Source: Costus lasius
Taxonomy: Eukaryota; Streptophyta; Magnoliopsida; Zingiberales; Costaceae
Assembly (NCBI GenBank): GCA_027563935.2
Contig: CM050454.1
Location: forward strand, 46,156,596-46,220,595
DNA: 64,000 nucleotides
Direction: 5' to 3'
Every line of letters begins with the position of its first letter. Within the stretch, counting starts at the first letter, position 1. The notes under the pieces are model-generated. The model saw nothing but the letters and a program-made list of their open reading frames with translations. It ran no database searches and was not told the DNA's origin. Made by a program: the position numbers and the translations under genes. Positions 10,631 through 22,436 of the stretch are shown piece by piece.

Positions 10631-13600
10631 ATGAACTTCAATGTGCGATCCCTACTGGAAAGGGAGAAGTTTGCTAGGCCAAACTTCTCAGACTGGTACG
10701 GACACCTTAAGATTGTTCTTAAGGCAGAGAGGAAACTGTATGTCCTCGACACGGCGATACCGCCTCAACCCGCTCCGAACGCCGCAAGGGCGGTTCGGGA
10801 AGCCTATGAAAAGCATGTCAATGATAGCATTGATGTCGCTTGCCTGATGTTAGCGTCTATGACGCCACCGCTGCAGCGTCAGCATGAGGATATGTTTGCT
10901 ATAGAAATTATAGCAAACCTCAAGATGCTGTATGCTGCACAGGCGAGGACTGAGCGCTATAACTTGACCAAGCTGTTCTTTCAGAGCAAACTGGCTGAAG
11001 GGAGTCCAGTGGGAGCTCATGTGCTCAAGATGATTGGGCACAAGGAGGCTCTAGAGAAACTGGGACACACCATCAATCAGGAGCTTGCTGTAGACATTAT
11101 TCTGCAGTCTCTACCGCCTTCTTTCGATGCGTTCATTATTAACTTTAATATGAACAAAATCGACTGTACCCCGGCAGAGTTCCTGAATATGCTCTTGACT
11201 ACAGAGGAAACTGTGAAGGGAAAGCCTTCATCCTCTGTCTTAATGGTTCCTTCTAGGAACAAGAAGAAGGGGAAGAAGGGAAAAACCCCAGTCAAGAACT
11301 ACAATAAGGCGCTGAAACAAAAGGTTAAGCGGTCGAAGGAATACAGATGTTTCCACTGTGGCCAGCTGGGTCACTGGAAAAAGGACTGTAAAGCGCTCCA
11401 AGGAGACAAGAAGGGAAGCATCGCTTCTGGCTCAGGTATTTATGTGACTGAGGTCATGTTCTCTTCTTCTATATCATGGGTGTTGGACACTGCATGTGGA
11501 GTTCACATTTGTTCAAATGTACAGGAACTCAAGAGAAGAAGACAGGTGGGACAGCATGAGGTGGACCTACGAGTTGGAAACGGGGCACGGGTTGCTGCTG
11601 TTGCTGTAGGCACTTATTTCATTTCTCTACCATCTGGGCTTGTATTGGAACTAGACAATTGTTACTTTGTTCCTAGCATTACTAAAAATATTATCTCTAT
11701 TCCTGCTCTTGTCAGGAAAGGGTTTTCCTTTGAATGCAATATTTCAAAGTGTGTTTTATCTTTTGATAATATTGTTTATGCCACTGGATCAATTAGCAAT
11801 GGGTTATTCATGTTGGACATGGAATGTTCTATACAGCAGATTGATATTAAGAAAGCCAAGTATGCTGGTGACAGCACCTTGCTATGGCATAGTCGTTTAG
11901 GCCATATTAACAAGAAACGCATTAAGCGGTTGCATGATCATGGACTGCTGGGATCATTCTCCTATGAGGAGATTGATACATGTAAAGCTTATTTAATGGG
12001 CAAAATGACGAAGTCACCTTTTCCTAATAAAGGTCAAAGGGCTTCAGGTTTACTTGACCTTATACACAGTGATGTGTGTGGGCCATTTAGTAAACATGCC
12101 AGAGGTGGCTATCAGTACTTCATTACCTTTACTGATGATTTCAGTAGGTATGGGTATGTCTATTTAATGAGACATAAAAGTGAATCTTTTGACAAGTTCA
12201 AAGAGTTCAAGAATGAAGTACAAAATCAGCTAGGCCGAAATATCAAGACACTTCGTTCTGATCGAGGTGGAGAATACCTAAGTCATGCGTTTACTAACTA
12301 TCTGAAGGAGTGTGGGATTATCTCACAGCTCACTCCACCAGGAACACCGCAATGGAATGGTGTGTCCGAGAGGAGAAATAGAACGTTACTTGATATGGTT
12401 CGTTCGATGATGAGTCAGGCTACTCTACCTTACTCCTTTTGGGGATTTGCACTGGAGACAGCTGCAAAGATACTAAACCGAGTGCCATCCAAGGCAGTTT
12501 CAAAGACCCCATATGAATTATGGTATGGGAAACAGCCTAGCTTGACATTTATCAAGATCTGGGGTTGTGAGGCTTATGTCAAAAAGCTCGCCTCTGGGAA
12601 ACTAGAGTGCAGATCTGACAAATGCATCTTTGTCGGTTACCCTAAGGAAACTAAGGGTTATTATTTCTATGATCCCAAAGAGAACAAGGTATTTGTTGCT
12701 CGGACGGGCATTTTTCTTGAGAAGGAGTTTCTTCTGCAAGAAGCCAGTGGGAGAGAAATAAAGCTGGATGAGAATCCAGAGGAAGGACAAAGTAGTCAAG
12801 CACAGTTGGATGAGCCTGAGCCGGTAGAACAGGTTATTGAACAACCTGAGGCTCAGATATCACGGGAACCGCGAAGATCGGGAAGGATTCGTCGACAGCC
12901 TGAGCGCTATGACGGAGTCTACATCATTGATCATGATGAACCCCTCACTTATGCGGATGCGGTCAGTGGACCGGACTCAGCTAGATGGCTTGAAGCTATG
13001 CGAGCCGAGATGGACTCCATGTCAGATAACCAAGTTTGGGATTTGGTTGATCCGCCTCCGGGAGTTATCCCTATAGGCTGTAAGTGGATCTTCAAGAAGA
13101 AGATTGACATGGATGGTAACGTGGTTACCTATAAAGGCAGGCTAGTTGCGAAAGGTTTCAAGCAAATCTACGGGATAGATTATGATGAAACTTTCTCTCC
13201 TGTAGCCATGTTTAAGTCTATTCGGATTCTTTTCGCGATAGCAGCATATTATGATTATGAGATCTGGCAAATGGATGTGAAGACCGCTTTCCTTAATGGA
13301 AAATTGGATGAGGATGTGTATATGACACAACCGGAAGGTTTCACTAATCCATCAGATCGTCATAAGATATGCAAGTTAAAGAAGTCCATTTATGGACTTA
13401 AATAAGCATCAAGAAGCTGGAATATTCATTTTGATGAATCAGTCAGTGAATTTGGTTTCATCAAGAATGAGGATGACCCGTGTGTATATAAGAGGTTTAG
13501 TGGGAGCGTGATTACTTTCCTAGTCCTCTACGTCGATGAAATCTTAATCATTGGAAACGATATTCCCGTAATGCATGCGGTGAAAGCATGGTTAAGAAAA

Positions 13601-14512
13601 TGTTTCCAGATGAAAGATTTAGGAGAAGCAGCCTATGTGTTAGGTGTGAAGATCTACAGGGATAGATCTAAGAGGCTTCTCGGGCTGTGCCAGAGTACTT
13701 ACATCGATAAAGTCCTGGAGAGATTTCATTTAGAGAATTCTAAAAGAGGATATCTTCCAGTCAGACATGGTCTGAATCTTTCAAAGAGTCAGTGTCCACA
13801 AACACAGACTGAGAAAGATGAAATGGACAATACGCCTTATGCTTCGGCTATTGGGTCCATTATGTATGCGATGTTGTGTACTCGCCCAGATGTCGCTTAC
13901 GGGTTAAGCGTGACCAGTCAGTTCCAAAGTAATCCAGGTCAGGCGCACTGGATTGCAGTCAAGAACATTTTAAAATATCTTCGGAGGACCAAAGATATAT
14001 TCTTGATATATGGTGGTCAGGAAGAACTCAGTATTGAAGGATATACTAACGCTTCGTTCCAGTCTGACCAGGATGATTTCCGATCGCAATCAGGCTATGT
14101 TTTTAGCTTGAATGGAGGAGCAGTGGTGTGGAAGAGTTTCAAACAGTCTATAGTTGCTGATTCCACAACAGAAGCCGAGTATGTTGCAGCCTCGGAAGCA
14201 TCTAAGGAGGCAGTGTGGATTCGTAAGTTCGTTCAAGAACTTGGTGTCGTTCCTTCGAGTGCAGATCCTTTGGTTATCTTCTGTGATAACACTGGAGCAA
14301 TCGCACAAGCAAAGGAACCACGGTCGCACCAGAAGTCCAAGCACATACAGAGACGGTTTCATTTGATCCGGGAGATCATTGATCGTGGCGAGATCAAAAT
14401 CTGCAAGGTTCATACAGATGACAATCTGGCAGACCCGCTTACCAAGCCTCTGGCGCAGCAGAAGCATGAGAAGCACTGTAATAATATGGGTTTGAGATTT
14501 CTCAACCATTAG
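10631..14512 (+). pseudogene. gag-pol: C2 gag-pol, nonsense codon and damaged active sites
   Basis: One frame of 1,294 codons with a single TAA at 13403 (CAA in siblings), in the RT just after the IYGLK motif. Gag CCHC, protease (VLDTACG), integrase (HSDVCGP, SDRGGEY, SERRNRT), RT and RNase H are all recognisable. Several key residues differ from siblings: the zinc-domain CKAC reads CKAY, the RT motif YVDD reads YVDE, and the RNase H YTDASF reads YTNASF. Even without the stop, the pol enzymes would probably be inactive. Gag itself is open and could still be made. Confidence 0.93.
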
Positions 14513-14521
14513 ATTAAGTGC

Positions 14522-14532
14522 AAGTGGGAGAT
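14522..14532 (+). other. C2 polypurine tract
   Basis: AAGTGGGAGAT immediately before the 3' LTR. Confidence 0.85.
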
Positions 14533-16210
14533 TGTGAGGGTATGCCCTTAAGGCTAATGTTTGAGGCCTTGGGATTGTAACAGTATCATGTATAAACTCT
14601 TATGTTTATAAAGGCAATGGTTGTATTCAGGTTGTTACATTGTCTGCTGCAATGAGCGTACTTCTGAATAATGTCTCTATGATGTTCAGCTAGGCTGACA
14701 TGCAGTAAAGTCCTTAGTCGAGATATCTTGGTGAACATGAGACAGCCCTGATATGATTGAGACTAATATGTATTCTAATCTTATAGGATGCTTCGAGCAT
14801 GGAATAAGATGTAGACTCATGGGTACATTGGATGTACTGGACAGACCCTACTAGGTTATTCAATTGCTTGTCACAATGTGAATAATCCTTGATTGCAACA
14901 AGTGGCACATGTCCTCTGACTTGAGATCACTTGTGTTTCTAAATGATGATTGTCATTGTTTTGAGGTAGTTCAATATCATTTGAAACATAATGGTTATAG
15001 ACTATCTTGGATGGTGAGCTTGAGTCATGTTAGGTCACTAGTGATAGATATAGGATTGCCGTCTCCTTCATTTGAGTGTGATGTTCTAAAGGGGCCCCCT
15101 GGATGAGATGATTGAGAAAGTGTATGGCCATACCCAGATGACTATGTTCATCTGATCTAATCATGCTCATCATATTGGAGTTACAAGCTTGGCAAGCTTG
15201 TCCAATAAAGAACATCCAGTGGCAAAGGAATCATGTATGCCTAGTGAGTTGATTCACACTTGTGCTGTTGTTTGGGTGTAGTCTTGGAAGACTCTTTCCT
15301 TTATATCGGGAGACAGTGATGTGTTGCTAGATACCCCTCTTTGATCGTGATAACGTAAGTTATCGTTACCGACATTTAAAGGAAACCCTCAGGGTCGCAC
15401 AATTTGATGATATGGCTTACTTAAGTCAGATCGTGTGGACTGAATTGTTTTGGGTTCAGTTTAAAGGGAATTAATCTCTGATTGTGAGTGAGATCTGGTC
15501 TGATCATGTTTGATTGATTAGAGCTTGAGATCGGTAAGCTTCGATCGAGAGATTGGATGCTAGATCAGTGAGATCAGAAGCATCAAGAGATCAACGGTTA
15601 GATCTGGAGCCTTAGGGTTTAATTGAGATCTAGACTGGATTGCTTGGGTTAATTGGTCTTGGACCAAACCGAAATGAACCAGCTCATCAAGTGAGCGTGT
15701 GGTTCAAATGGAGAGGAGTTTGCGATTGGGATAAACCCATGATCGCATGTGAGGGAGTGGATTTCTATTTTTAGAAAGCATGATCACTTACGTGACCACG
15801 CCTCATGTTGCTCGCCTCTTCACGCCTTTGTCGCCTCTTGTGATTTCGAGAGTTTTTGCATTCTCGTGTAAAAAAAGAGTGGACGACAAGAGGAGAAATT
15901 TTTTTTCGCCAAGCAAGGAGATCATCTTCCTTTTTCATACGACAAGAACCTCTTGGAACCTTGCTAGCACAAGGAGCACCAAGGGAGTAGGCGGCTTCTT
16001 CATCTTGTGTGCGCATCCTCTGGAGGAGACCCCTGTCGATCTCTTCTTCCTCGACATCATACAAACAATGGCCATGGTATGATCATTGTTGTTCTAAGTT
16101 GATCATATAATACATGCTATGCGATCCTAGGAAACCCTAGATTCCGCCCATGCAAATTCATATCTGCGCATGTCTTAGGGTTTCGCCCCCCCCCCTTGTG
16201 GGGACTTGCA
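14533..16210 (+). repeat. C2 3' LTR (1,678 bp)
   Basis: Starts TGTGAGGGTATGCCC and ends GGGGACTTGCA. Its first part is close to the C1 LTR. Its last part (about 15580 onward) diverges and matches the C2 5' LTR remnant. It ends abruptly at G4 integrase sequence. Confidence 0.93.
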
Positions 16211-18783
16211 CTAGGGTGATTGCCCACAAGACAACAGAGCAAATTGCCTAAACTCTGATTCACAACTTTAGTCTGCCCATCAGTTTGTGGTTGATAGGCC
16301 GTGGAGAATTTTAGGGTGGTGCCCAAGAGGGCCCACAGTGAGCACCAGCAATGGCTCATAAAACGGGTGTCTCGGTCAGAAATGATGGTCAATGGGACAC
16401 CATGAAGGCACATAATCTCCTTGACAAAGAGATGGGCCATGTGGGATGCATCCGATGTCCGATAGAAAGGGATGAAATGAGCCATTTTGGAGAAACAATC
16501 TACGACAATGTAGACCGAATCGAAACGTGACGTGGTTCATGGCAACCCAAGGACAAAATCCATGCTAAGGTCATGCCATGGACCTCTAGAAGTGGGCAAC
16601 GGGGTGTGAAGGCCCGTGTTCAGTGGGTTGGGTTTGGCCATTTGATAAGTGCCACAATGGCGGACAATACACTCCATGTCCTTACGCAAGGATGACCAAA
16701 ACAGACATTCATTAGCCATCTTGTATGTTTTGTCGCGACCATGGTGGCCGGCGATGCCACCCGCGTGCAACTCAAGCAAGAGGTGGTCCTAAGGACGGAT
16801 TTGGACATTTGATAAGTGCCATAATGGCAGACAATATGCAGATAATACGCTCCACATCCTTACACAAGGACAGATTTTATCGTTGTTTCATCCGAGAATA
16901 CACAGGCGGTTCCCCAAGAAGTGGTATCCCTCACAAAGCTGGTAAGGGGACTCAGGATCAGTGGACTCAGCAAGGCATGAGTAGATGGCACCAAAGTCTG
17001 GACAAGTCGGGTACTCATCCTTAATGTGGTCAAAGGTGTTGACGCGAGTACGCATCACGCACAAAAGGGTTCGAACGTGACTCAAAGCGTCTGCGACGAT
17101 GTTCTCTTTGCCTGCCTTATGGCTAATCATGAACGAGTACTGTTGTAAGTACTCGACCCATTTCGCATGGTGGGCACCCAACCTCTTTTGGTCAATGAGA
17201 AATGACAAGTCCTGGTGGTCGCTATACAGCACAAACTCACGATGGAGGAGGTAGTGCCTCCACTGCCATAAGGACTGAACTATGGCATAAAACTTCTTGT
17301 CATATGTCGAATAATGCTGCCGGACAGCATTAAGCTTCTCACTGAAGAAGGCGACAGGGTAGCCTTCTTGACTAAGGAAGCCTCCAATCCCAGTACCAGA
17401 GGCATCACATGAGACTTCAAAGACTTTCGAGAAGTCTAGAAGTCGTAAGGGCATCCTTAAGGGCATCGAAAGCATGTTGAGTGGTGGGGGTCCACTCAAA
17501 CTCATCCTTAAACAGACACTAGGTCAATGGGGTCACAAGTGTGCTAAACCCCCAGATGAAACGATGGTAAAATCTGGCAAGACCCAAGAAGCTACGAACC
17601 TCGGAAACAGTACATGGCTCAGGCCAATGTCGTATGGCCTCTACCTTGGCGGGGTCAACAGAAAGACCCTGGTCAAACATAGTGTACCCGAGAAAGTGGA
17701 CATAAAGGTGCTCTAAGGAAGTGGACATAAAGGTGCTCTAAGGGGTGGTCATAAAGGTGCACTTCTTCATGTTAAGGAAGAGGCGCTCCTTCTGTAGGAG
17801 ATCGAATGTAGAGTGAAGATGCTCTAAGTGCTCATCTCGGGTTCTACTATAGATCAAGATGTCGTCAAAATAGACGACTAAGAATTTGCCCATGTAGGGC
17901 TTGAGAACTTGACTCATCAAGTGCATGAATGTGGACGGGGCATTTGACAAGCAGAATGGCATAACAAGCCACTCATATAGACCTTCCTTGGTCTTGAATG
18001 CAGTTTTCCACTTATCGCCCTCGCGAATGCAGACTTGGTATATCCATTCCAGAGGTCGAGCATGGAAAACCAAGACGAACTAGACACTAAGTCTAACATA
18101 TCATCAAGCCTAGCTATGGGGAACATATACTTGACGGTGTTCCAATTAATGCACGGCTATCAATGCACATGTGCCACGACCCATCCTTATTGGGCATGAG
18201 CAGCGCGGGGACAGCACAAGGACTTAGGCTCTCACGGATGTACTCCTTGGTGAGGAGATCATCCACTTGACACTGCAGTTCAGCATGTTCCGTGGGGTTA
18301 AGCCTATGGTGGGGCAAGTTGGGGAGAGGAGCACTCGGCACAAGGTCAATCGCATGTTGGATCTCCCTTTCCGGAGGAAGTCCATGGTGCAAGTCCTCGG
18401 GACTAATGTCATTAAACTCGGACAAGAGGGCGGAAACTTCAGTGGGAGGTGCCGCGCCCATGGAAGGCGACGGATCCTGCGCCTCACGCAACATCAGCGC
18501 GTAAACTACCATGGTTTCGTTGGCTTCATGCATGAGCACGGGAGTGCGCATAAGGGAAAACATAGCAGGTGCTGGAGGAGCAGACTTTGGAGGGACAACT
18601 AGGCCCTTCGACGTTCATGTATGCAACTCCTTGGGCAGAGTGGGGATCAACCGGATTTTTTGGTCATTGTGGTCAAACACATAAGTGTTCGACCGGCCAT
18701 AGTGGACAATGTCCCTATCGTACAGCCAAGGGCATCCTAAAAGGATGTGGGTGACATCCATAGCCGCCACATCACACCATACT
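16211..18783 (-). pseudogene. pol: G4, decayed Ty3/gypsy pol (protease to integrase)
   Basis: Read on the minus strand from 18783, the order is protease C-terminus (HILLGCPWLY), a linker with GLPPERE, RT (YFDDILIYS near 17860), RNase H (FEVSCDASG; YSDHQDLSF near 17200), the integrase zinc domain (near 16700) and the integrase core (IISDRDTRF near 16380). Frames change between 18130 and 16480, so it is broken by several frameshifts and stops. It stops at 16211, where C2 begins, and at 18783, where sequence of opposite orientation begins. Its protease resembles that of G3, so both belong to related gypsy families. Confidence 0.88.
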
Positions 18784-19330
18784 GATGACTCAAAAATTAA
18801 TAGTAAATTTTACACAGCTGAGTTCACCTATAATAGTGCAGTTAATCAGTCTACCAGTTTGAGTCCCTTCCAGGTCCTGCTTGGTCATAAGCCCCATAAG
18901 CCCATTGACTTGCATGATCATCCCATGGAGTCCCACCTCTCCGAGCATGCATACACCTTTACGCATCATATTTCTAGCTTGCATGAGGAAGTTCGGCATT
19001 GAATCCTTTTGGGGAACACTCGCAATGCATTGAGGGCCAACGAACTCCGTAGGCCACATCATTTTTCTATAGGTGAGCTGGTGAGGGTGCGTATCCACCC
19101 CGAGCGTATATCCAACTGGGCACATTTTAAGCTCTAGCCATGTTACATGGGGCCGTAGGCGGTCGTGCGGCGGATTGGCTCCAACGCCTATGTCCTGAAC
19201 CTACCTGAAAGCATGGAGATCAACCCTGTCTTCAACATCATAGACATCCTTCCCTTTCAGGTCCATTGGAGGAGCCCTCGGACCCTGATGAACCCCTTCC
19301 ACCTAGTTCTCCGGAGGAGAACTCTTCAAA
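18784..19330 (+). pseudogene. pol: G5, C-terminal part of gypsy integrase, plus strand
   Basis: The plus strand encodes AEFTYNSAVNQSTSLSPF near 18820, then RVRIHPERISNW and a C-terminal segment (RRIGSNAYVLNLPES) near 19170, all typical of the end of gypsy integrase. Stops at 19136 and 19157 and a frame change near 19260 break it. It points opposite to G4 and begins close to the integrase position where G4 is cut. The two may therefore be parts of one element separated by an inversion. Confidence 0.8.
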
Positions 19331-19360
19331 TGGGGGGGGGGGGGTGGGCGGGGGGATTGA
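19331..19360 (+). other. Polypurine tract of the G5 element
   Basis: A run of 13 G, then TGGGCGGGGGGATTGA, directly before the LTR start at 19361. It is in the place and orientation expected for a plus-strand primer. Confidence 0.7.
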
Positions 19361-19439
19361 TGTAGACGGAGCTAGCACTGAAGAGGGGGAGAAACTAGAC
19401 AAGAAAACACCCCCACAAGTTTTTGTGAGTAGAACACAG

Positions 19440-19810
19440 GCAGGCCTTGAAGCCCATCACGGGTGTGACGGCCTCAGCAAAAAATTCAAGATAGAAGCAT
19501 GGCCGTGAATGCCATCATGGGCAGGCCGTGAACGCCTTGGTGAAATCCAGCGCACCCAATCATGGCCGTGAACACCATCACGGGCACGGCATGATCTCCT
19601 CGATGAAAAATGGAAAAACCGGTTATTCCAGATGCGAACGTAATCACGACCGTGAGCACCATCACGGCCAGGCCGTGAAAGCCTCGGAAAATCTTGGAGC
19701 GGAAGATCACGGCCGTGAACACCATCATGGCCAGGCCGTGATCGCCTCGGTGATTTCTGAACCATCCCATCATAGCCGTGAACAACATCACAGCCATGTC
19801 ATAAACGCCC
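19440..19810. repeat. Palindrome-rich tandem repeats in gypsy LTR U3
   Basis: Several diverged units carry the pair CACGGCC/GGCCGTG. The clearest is a perfect 17-bp palindrome, TCACGGCC-A-GGCCGTGA, at 19662-19678. Similar words occur in gypsy LTRs b (25910-26050), c (27890-28110) and d (28920-29045). Confidence 0.7.
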
Positions 19811-20331
19811 CTGAAGATATAGAATTGCCTTGGGGTCCCCGTTTTGATGTACATTGCCCATCATACCACTTTCCTCCATCACAAGACAAACCGAAGGAGC
19901 CAAACAAGGCAACAATCCGACGATCCTAACGCTCAAGCCAACCGCCAGATAGGTATATGGGAGTCATCAGCCCTCTCTCGATCCATACCGAGATCCTCCA
20001 GCCCATGGGCCTCGCAACTCAACCCACCGAAGGCCCGGCCCAAGGCGGATATCATAATCATCTAAACAACATGGCCCAAGAGCAAGCTTCCACCATAATG
20101 AACTAGCCAAAAATCTTGAAGTTTTGCTGCTTTGTCGTGTCTTGTTCTGATCTTGTCTAACCACTACACACTACCCCCGTACGCTAGGAATTAAGGACAT
20201 GCGTAGAGCTTCAGCAGTATTTGGTAGAAGTTTGTTTTATTTTGTCTTATGTAGTAGTCATGACTACTTTTTGACTACAAAAGTAGGTAGTTGGTAGTAT
20301 TCAGCCCTAGTCTTGTTCCTCCTCTCTTATC

Positions 20332-20339
20332 TTATAAAA
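20332..20339 (+). promoter_or_regulatory. Putative TATA box of G5 LTR
   Basis: TTATAAAA about 970 bp into the LTR, followed by GC-richer sequence and a CT-rich stretch. It is the likely LTR promoter. Confidence 0.5.
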
Positions 20340-20947
20340 GAGAAGGGGTGGCCTGGCATTTCTCTTCAATTCTCTAGTAGTAGTAGAGTTCTCATAGTGA
20401 GCTAAAAGGAGTAGAGGTTGGTGCCTCGACTCCGACGTGTGTGGTGTAAAAGTGGAGGTTGGTGCCTCGACTCCTCATGTTTCCCCTACGATTGCAAGAA
20501 GTAAATCCCACCGCCTATGGGGTGTCAGGTTCGTCTATTTTCATAATTCTATCATCTTCTCTTTTCGCTATGTTTTGCACTCTTCCCCTTCACCCCTCCA
20601 TGAGTATCGGTACATCGGAGGCATAGGACGATTTCTTGCTTTTGGTGTGTTCGCAGGCTCATAGGCGCATGAGCAGAGCCTCTCCGATTCGCTATCCCCT
20701 CAGAACGTGCTGCTTAAATTGCTCGCTAAGAGGTTAGTGAGTGAATTTCATAGACTTGGGTGCCGTTTGGTTCTCTCTTGCATTAGTGTTGCCTCAAAAC
20801 GAATTCGCCGTTGATTTCCTTGTATTTTTGGCTACACTTTCCGAACGTTTTTACTTCCCTCATCTCAAGACCATCTCACATTTTTTGAGCATCGTCTAAA
20901 CACCGTAGAGTACGGAACTATGGACCAACCCTCCTACGGTAGCTACA

Positions 20948-21570
20948 TCAGTGATGGAGGCACACTCCATATTTTTGTTGGAGGTGCCACTCTATATTTT
21001 CCTGAAGGCATGCATTAGTCATGTATTAGATAAGTTGAAGTGCTACTATGTGTAGGGGCCCTAGAAGTCATGAAGCCCCTATTAGTGACTGACAAGACAT
21101 CATAGCCCTTTTTGGTCTTGATTAAATAACTAATGGACATATGAAAGTGGTAAATATGCTCTAGTTTCCCACCTTTACTAGGACATCTTTGGTTACTCCC
21201 ATAATTTGCATAGCCTTTAATTTCATGGCTTCTATTTGACTCATTATCTTCTCATTCTTGAGGCTTAATTTATTTGCTTTCTTCCTTAAGATGAAGTTGT
21301 TGTTCATTATGAAGTTCACCTTGTTTAAGGTTTGATGAATCAAAAAGTCATAATAATTTCACACGCTTTATTTATCTTTTTGAGTCATCTTTTATGTACT
21401 TTTGCTTGTTTTTAAATTAAATTTGGTCAATTGGTTCAGAATCTATACTTTCTTTTATTTTTCATCTTTTCAGGTGAAATATGCTTATTTTTATGAATTT
21501 TTTTAGAAAAAATAGACCAAGGACTAAACCTAGAGGAAATTCAGAGCTTAAAGGGAAATTTTAAAATAAA
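20948..21570. other. Unassigned AT-rich sequence
   Basis: About 620 bp between the G5 LTR and the TRIM array. There is no convincing gene. A 60-codon lysine-rich minus frame at 21161-21343 has no motif I recognise. It is probably old retroelement DNA and was the target of the TRIM insertion. Confidence 0.4.
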
Positions 21571-21575
21571 ATATG
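21571..21575. repeat. Left TSD of TRIM array (ATATG)
   Basis: ATATG directly before the first LTR, repeated after the last LTR at 23271-23275. Confidence 0.8.
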
Positions 21576-22432
21576 TGTTACGACCCGCTTAGTAAGCAAA
21601 CTATTTATTAACTTGGTGAGCCGATTTGCAACTTGACTCAATCTATTAAAATGCTTAAGCCCAAGTTAACAATAGCAAGCCTACTAAGCCTTATAAACCA
21701 CATAATAGTTTTTCCCACTTGCAATGTGGGACTATACTTGGGGTATTACAATCTCCCCCACTTAAGACTTGACGTCCTCGTCAAGCCCAAACCTTAACAC
21801 ATGCCCAAGAATCATCCCTTAGTCGGCAGCATGTGAGGTCAGCCCAAAGGTGGCTCCACCATCCTCGGTAGCCCTTTCCTATTGGCCTCTCACCATGCTT
21901 AGGACTAAGTTTTGCTCTGATACCATTTGTTACGACCCGCTTAGTAAGCAAACTATTTATTAACTTGGTGAGCCAATTTGCAACGTGGCTCAATCTATTA
22001 AAATGCTTAAGCCCAAGTTAATAATAGTAAGCTCACTAAGCCCTATATACCATATAATATTTTCTATCACTTTCAATATGGGACTAAACTGGGGTATTAC
22101 AATCTCCCCCACTTAAGACTTGACGTCCTCGTCAAGCTCACAATCCCTTAGTCGGCAGCATCTGAGGTCAGCCCAATGGCGGCTCCACCATCCTCGGTAG
22201 CCCTTTCCAATTGGCCTCTCACCATGCTTAGGACTAAGTTTTTGCTCTGATACCATTTGTTATGACCCACTTAGTAAGAAAACTATTTATTAACTTGGTG
22301 AGCCAATTTGCAACGTGGCCCAATTTATTAAAATGCTTAAGCCCAAGTTAACAATAGCAAGTCTACTAAGCTTTATATACCATATAATCTCTTCTCTCAC
22401 TTCCAATGTGGGGACTAAATCGGGGTATTACA
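21576..22432 (-). repeat. TRIM array, minus-oriented half
   Basis: LTR, 177-bp internal, LTR, 156-bp internal, LTR. The first LTR (21576) is the most diverged. The part 21928-22432 is a 505-bp inverted copy of 22766-23270, with about four differences seen. Confidence 0.85.
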
Positions 22433-22436
22433 ATGT

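Larger units (their letters stand above)
8358..16210 (+). mobile_element. C2, Ty1/copia element split by C1 insertion
   Basis: Same family as C1. The 5' LTR keeps only its last 450 bp (8358-8807) because C1 inserted into it. Then come PBS, leader, gag-pol, purine tract and a complete 3' LTR. The element adjoins the integrase core of gypsy remnant G4, whose reading resumes at 16211. The left end and its TSD are beyond the window, left of C1. Confidence 0.93.
19361..20947 (+). repeat. 3' LTR of the G5 gypsy element (1,587 bp)
   Basis: Ends are the inverted pentamers TGTAG...CTACA, directly after a purine tract. The U3 part (about 19440-19810) has diverged tandem repeats rich in CACGGCC/GGCCGTG. 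A TATA-like TTATAAAA lies at 20332-20339. The last 160 bp resemble the ends of gypsy LTRs b and c. The histidine-rich open frame over the repeats is an effect of the repeat. Confidence 0.8.

Noticed and set aside
19528..19929. Histidine-rich open frame with repeated HGREHHH
   Set aside because: It is the translation of palindromic DNA repeats in an LTR U3. The opposite strand is also open, as expected for such repeats.
20948..21570. A 60-codon lysine-rich minus frame as a small gene
   Set aside because: No start context, motif or conserved copy; it is in AT-rich DNA between elements.
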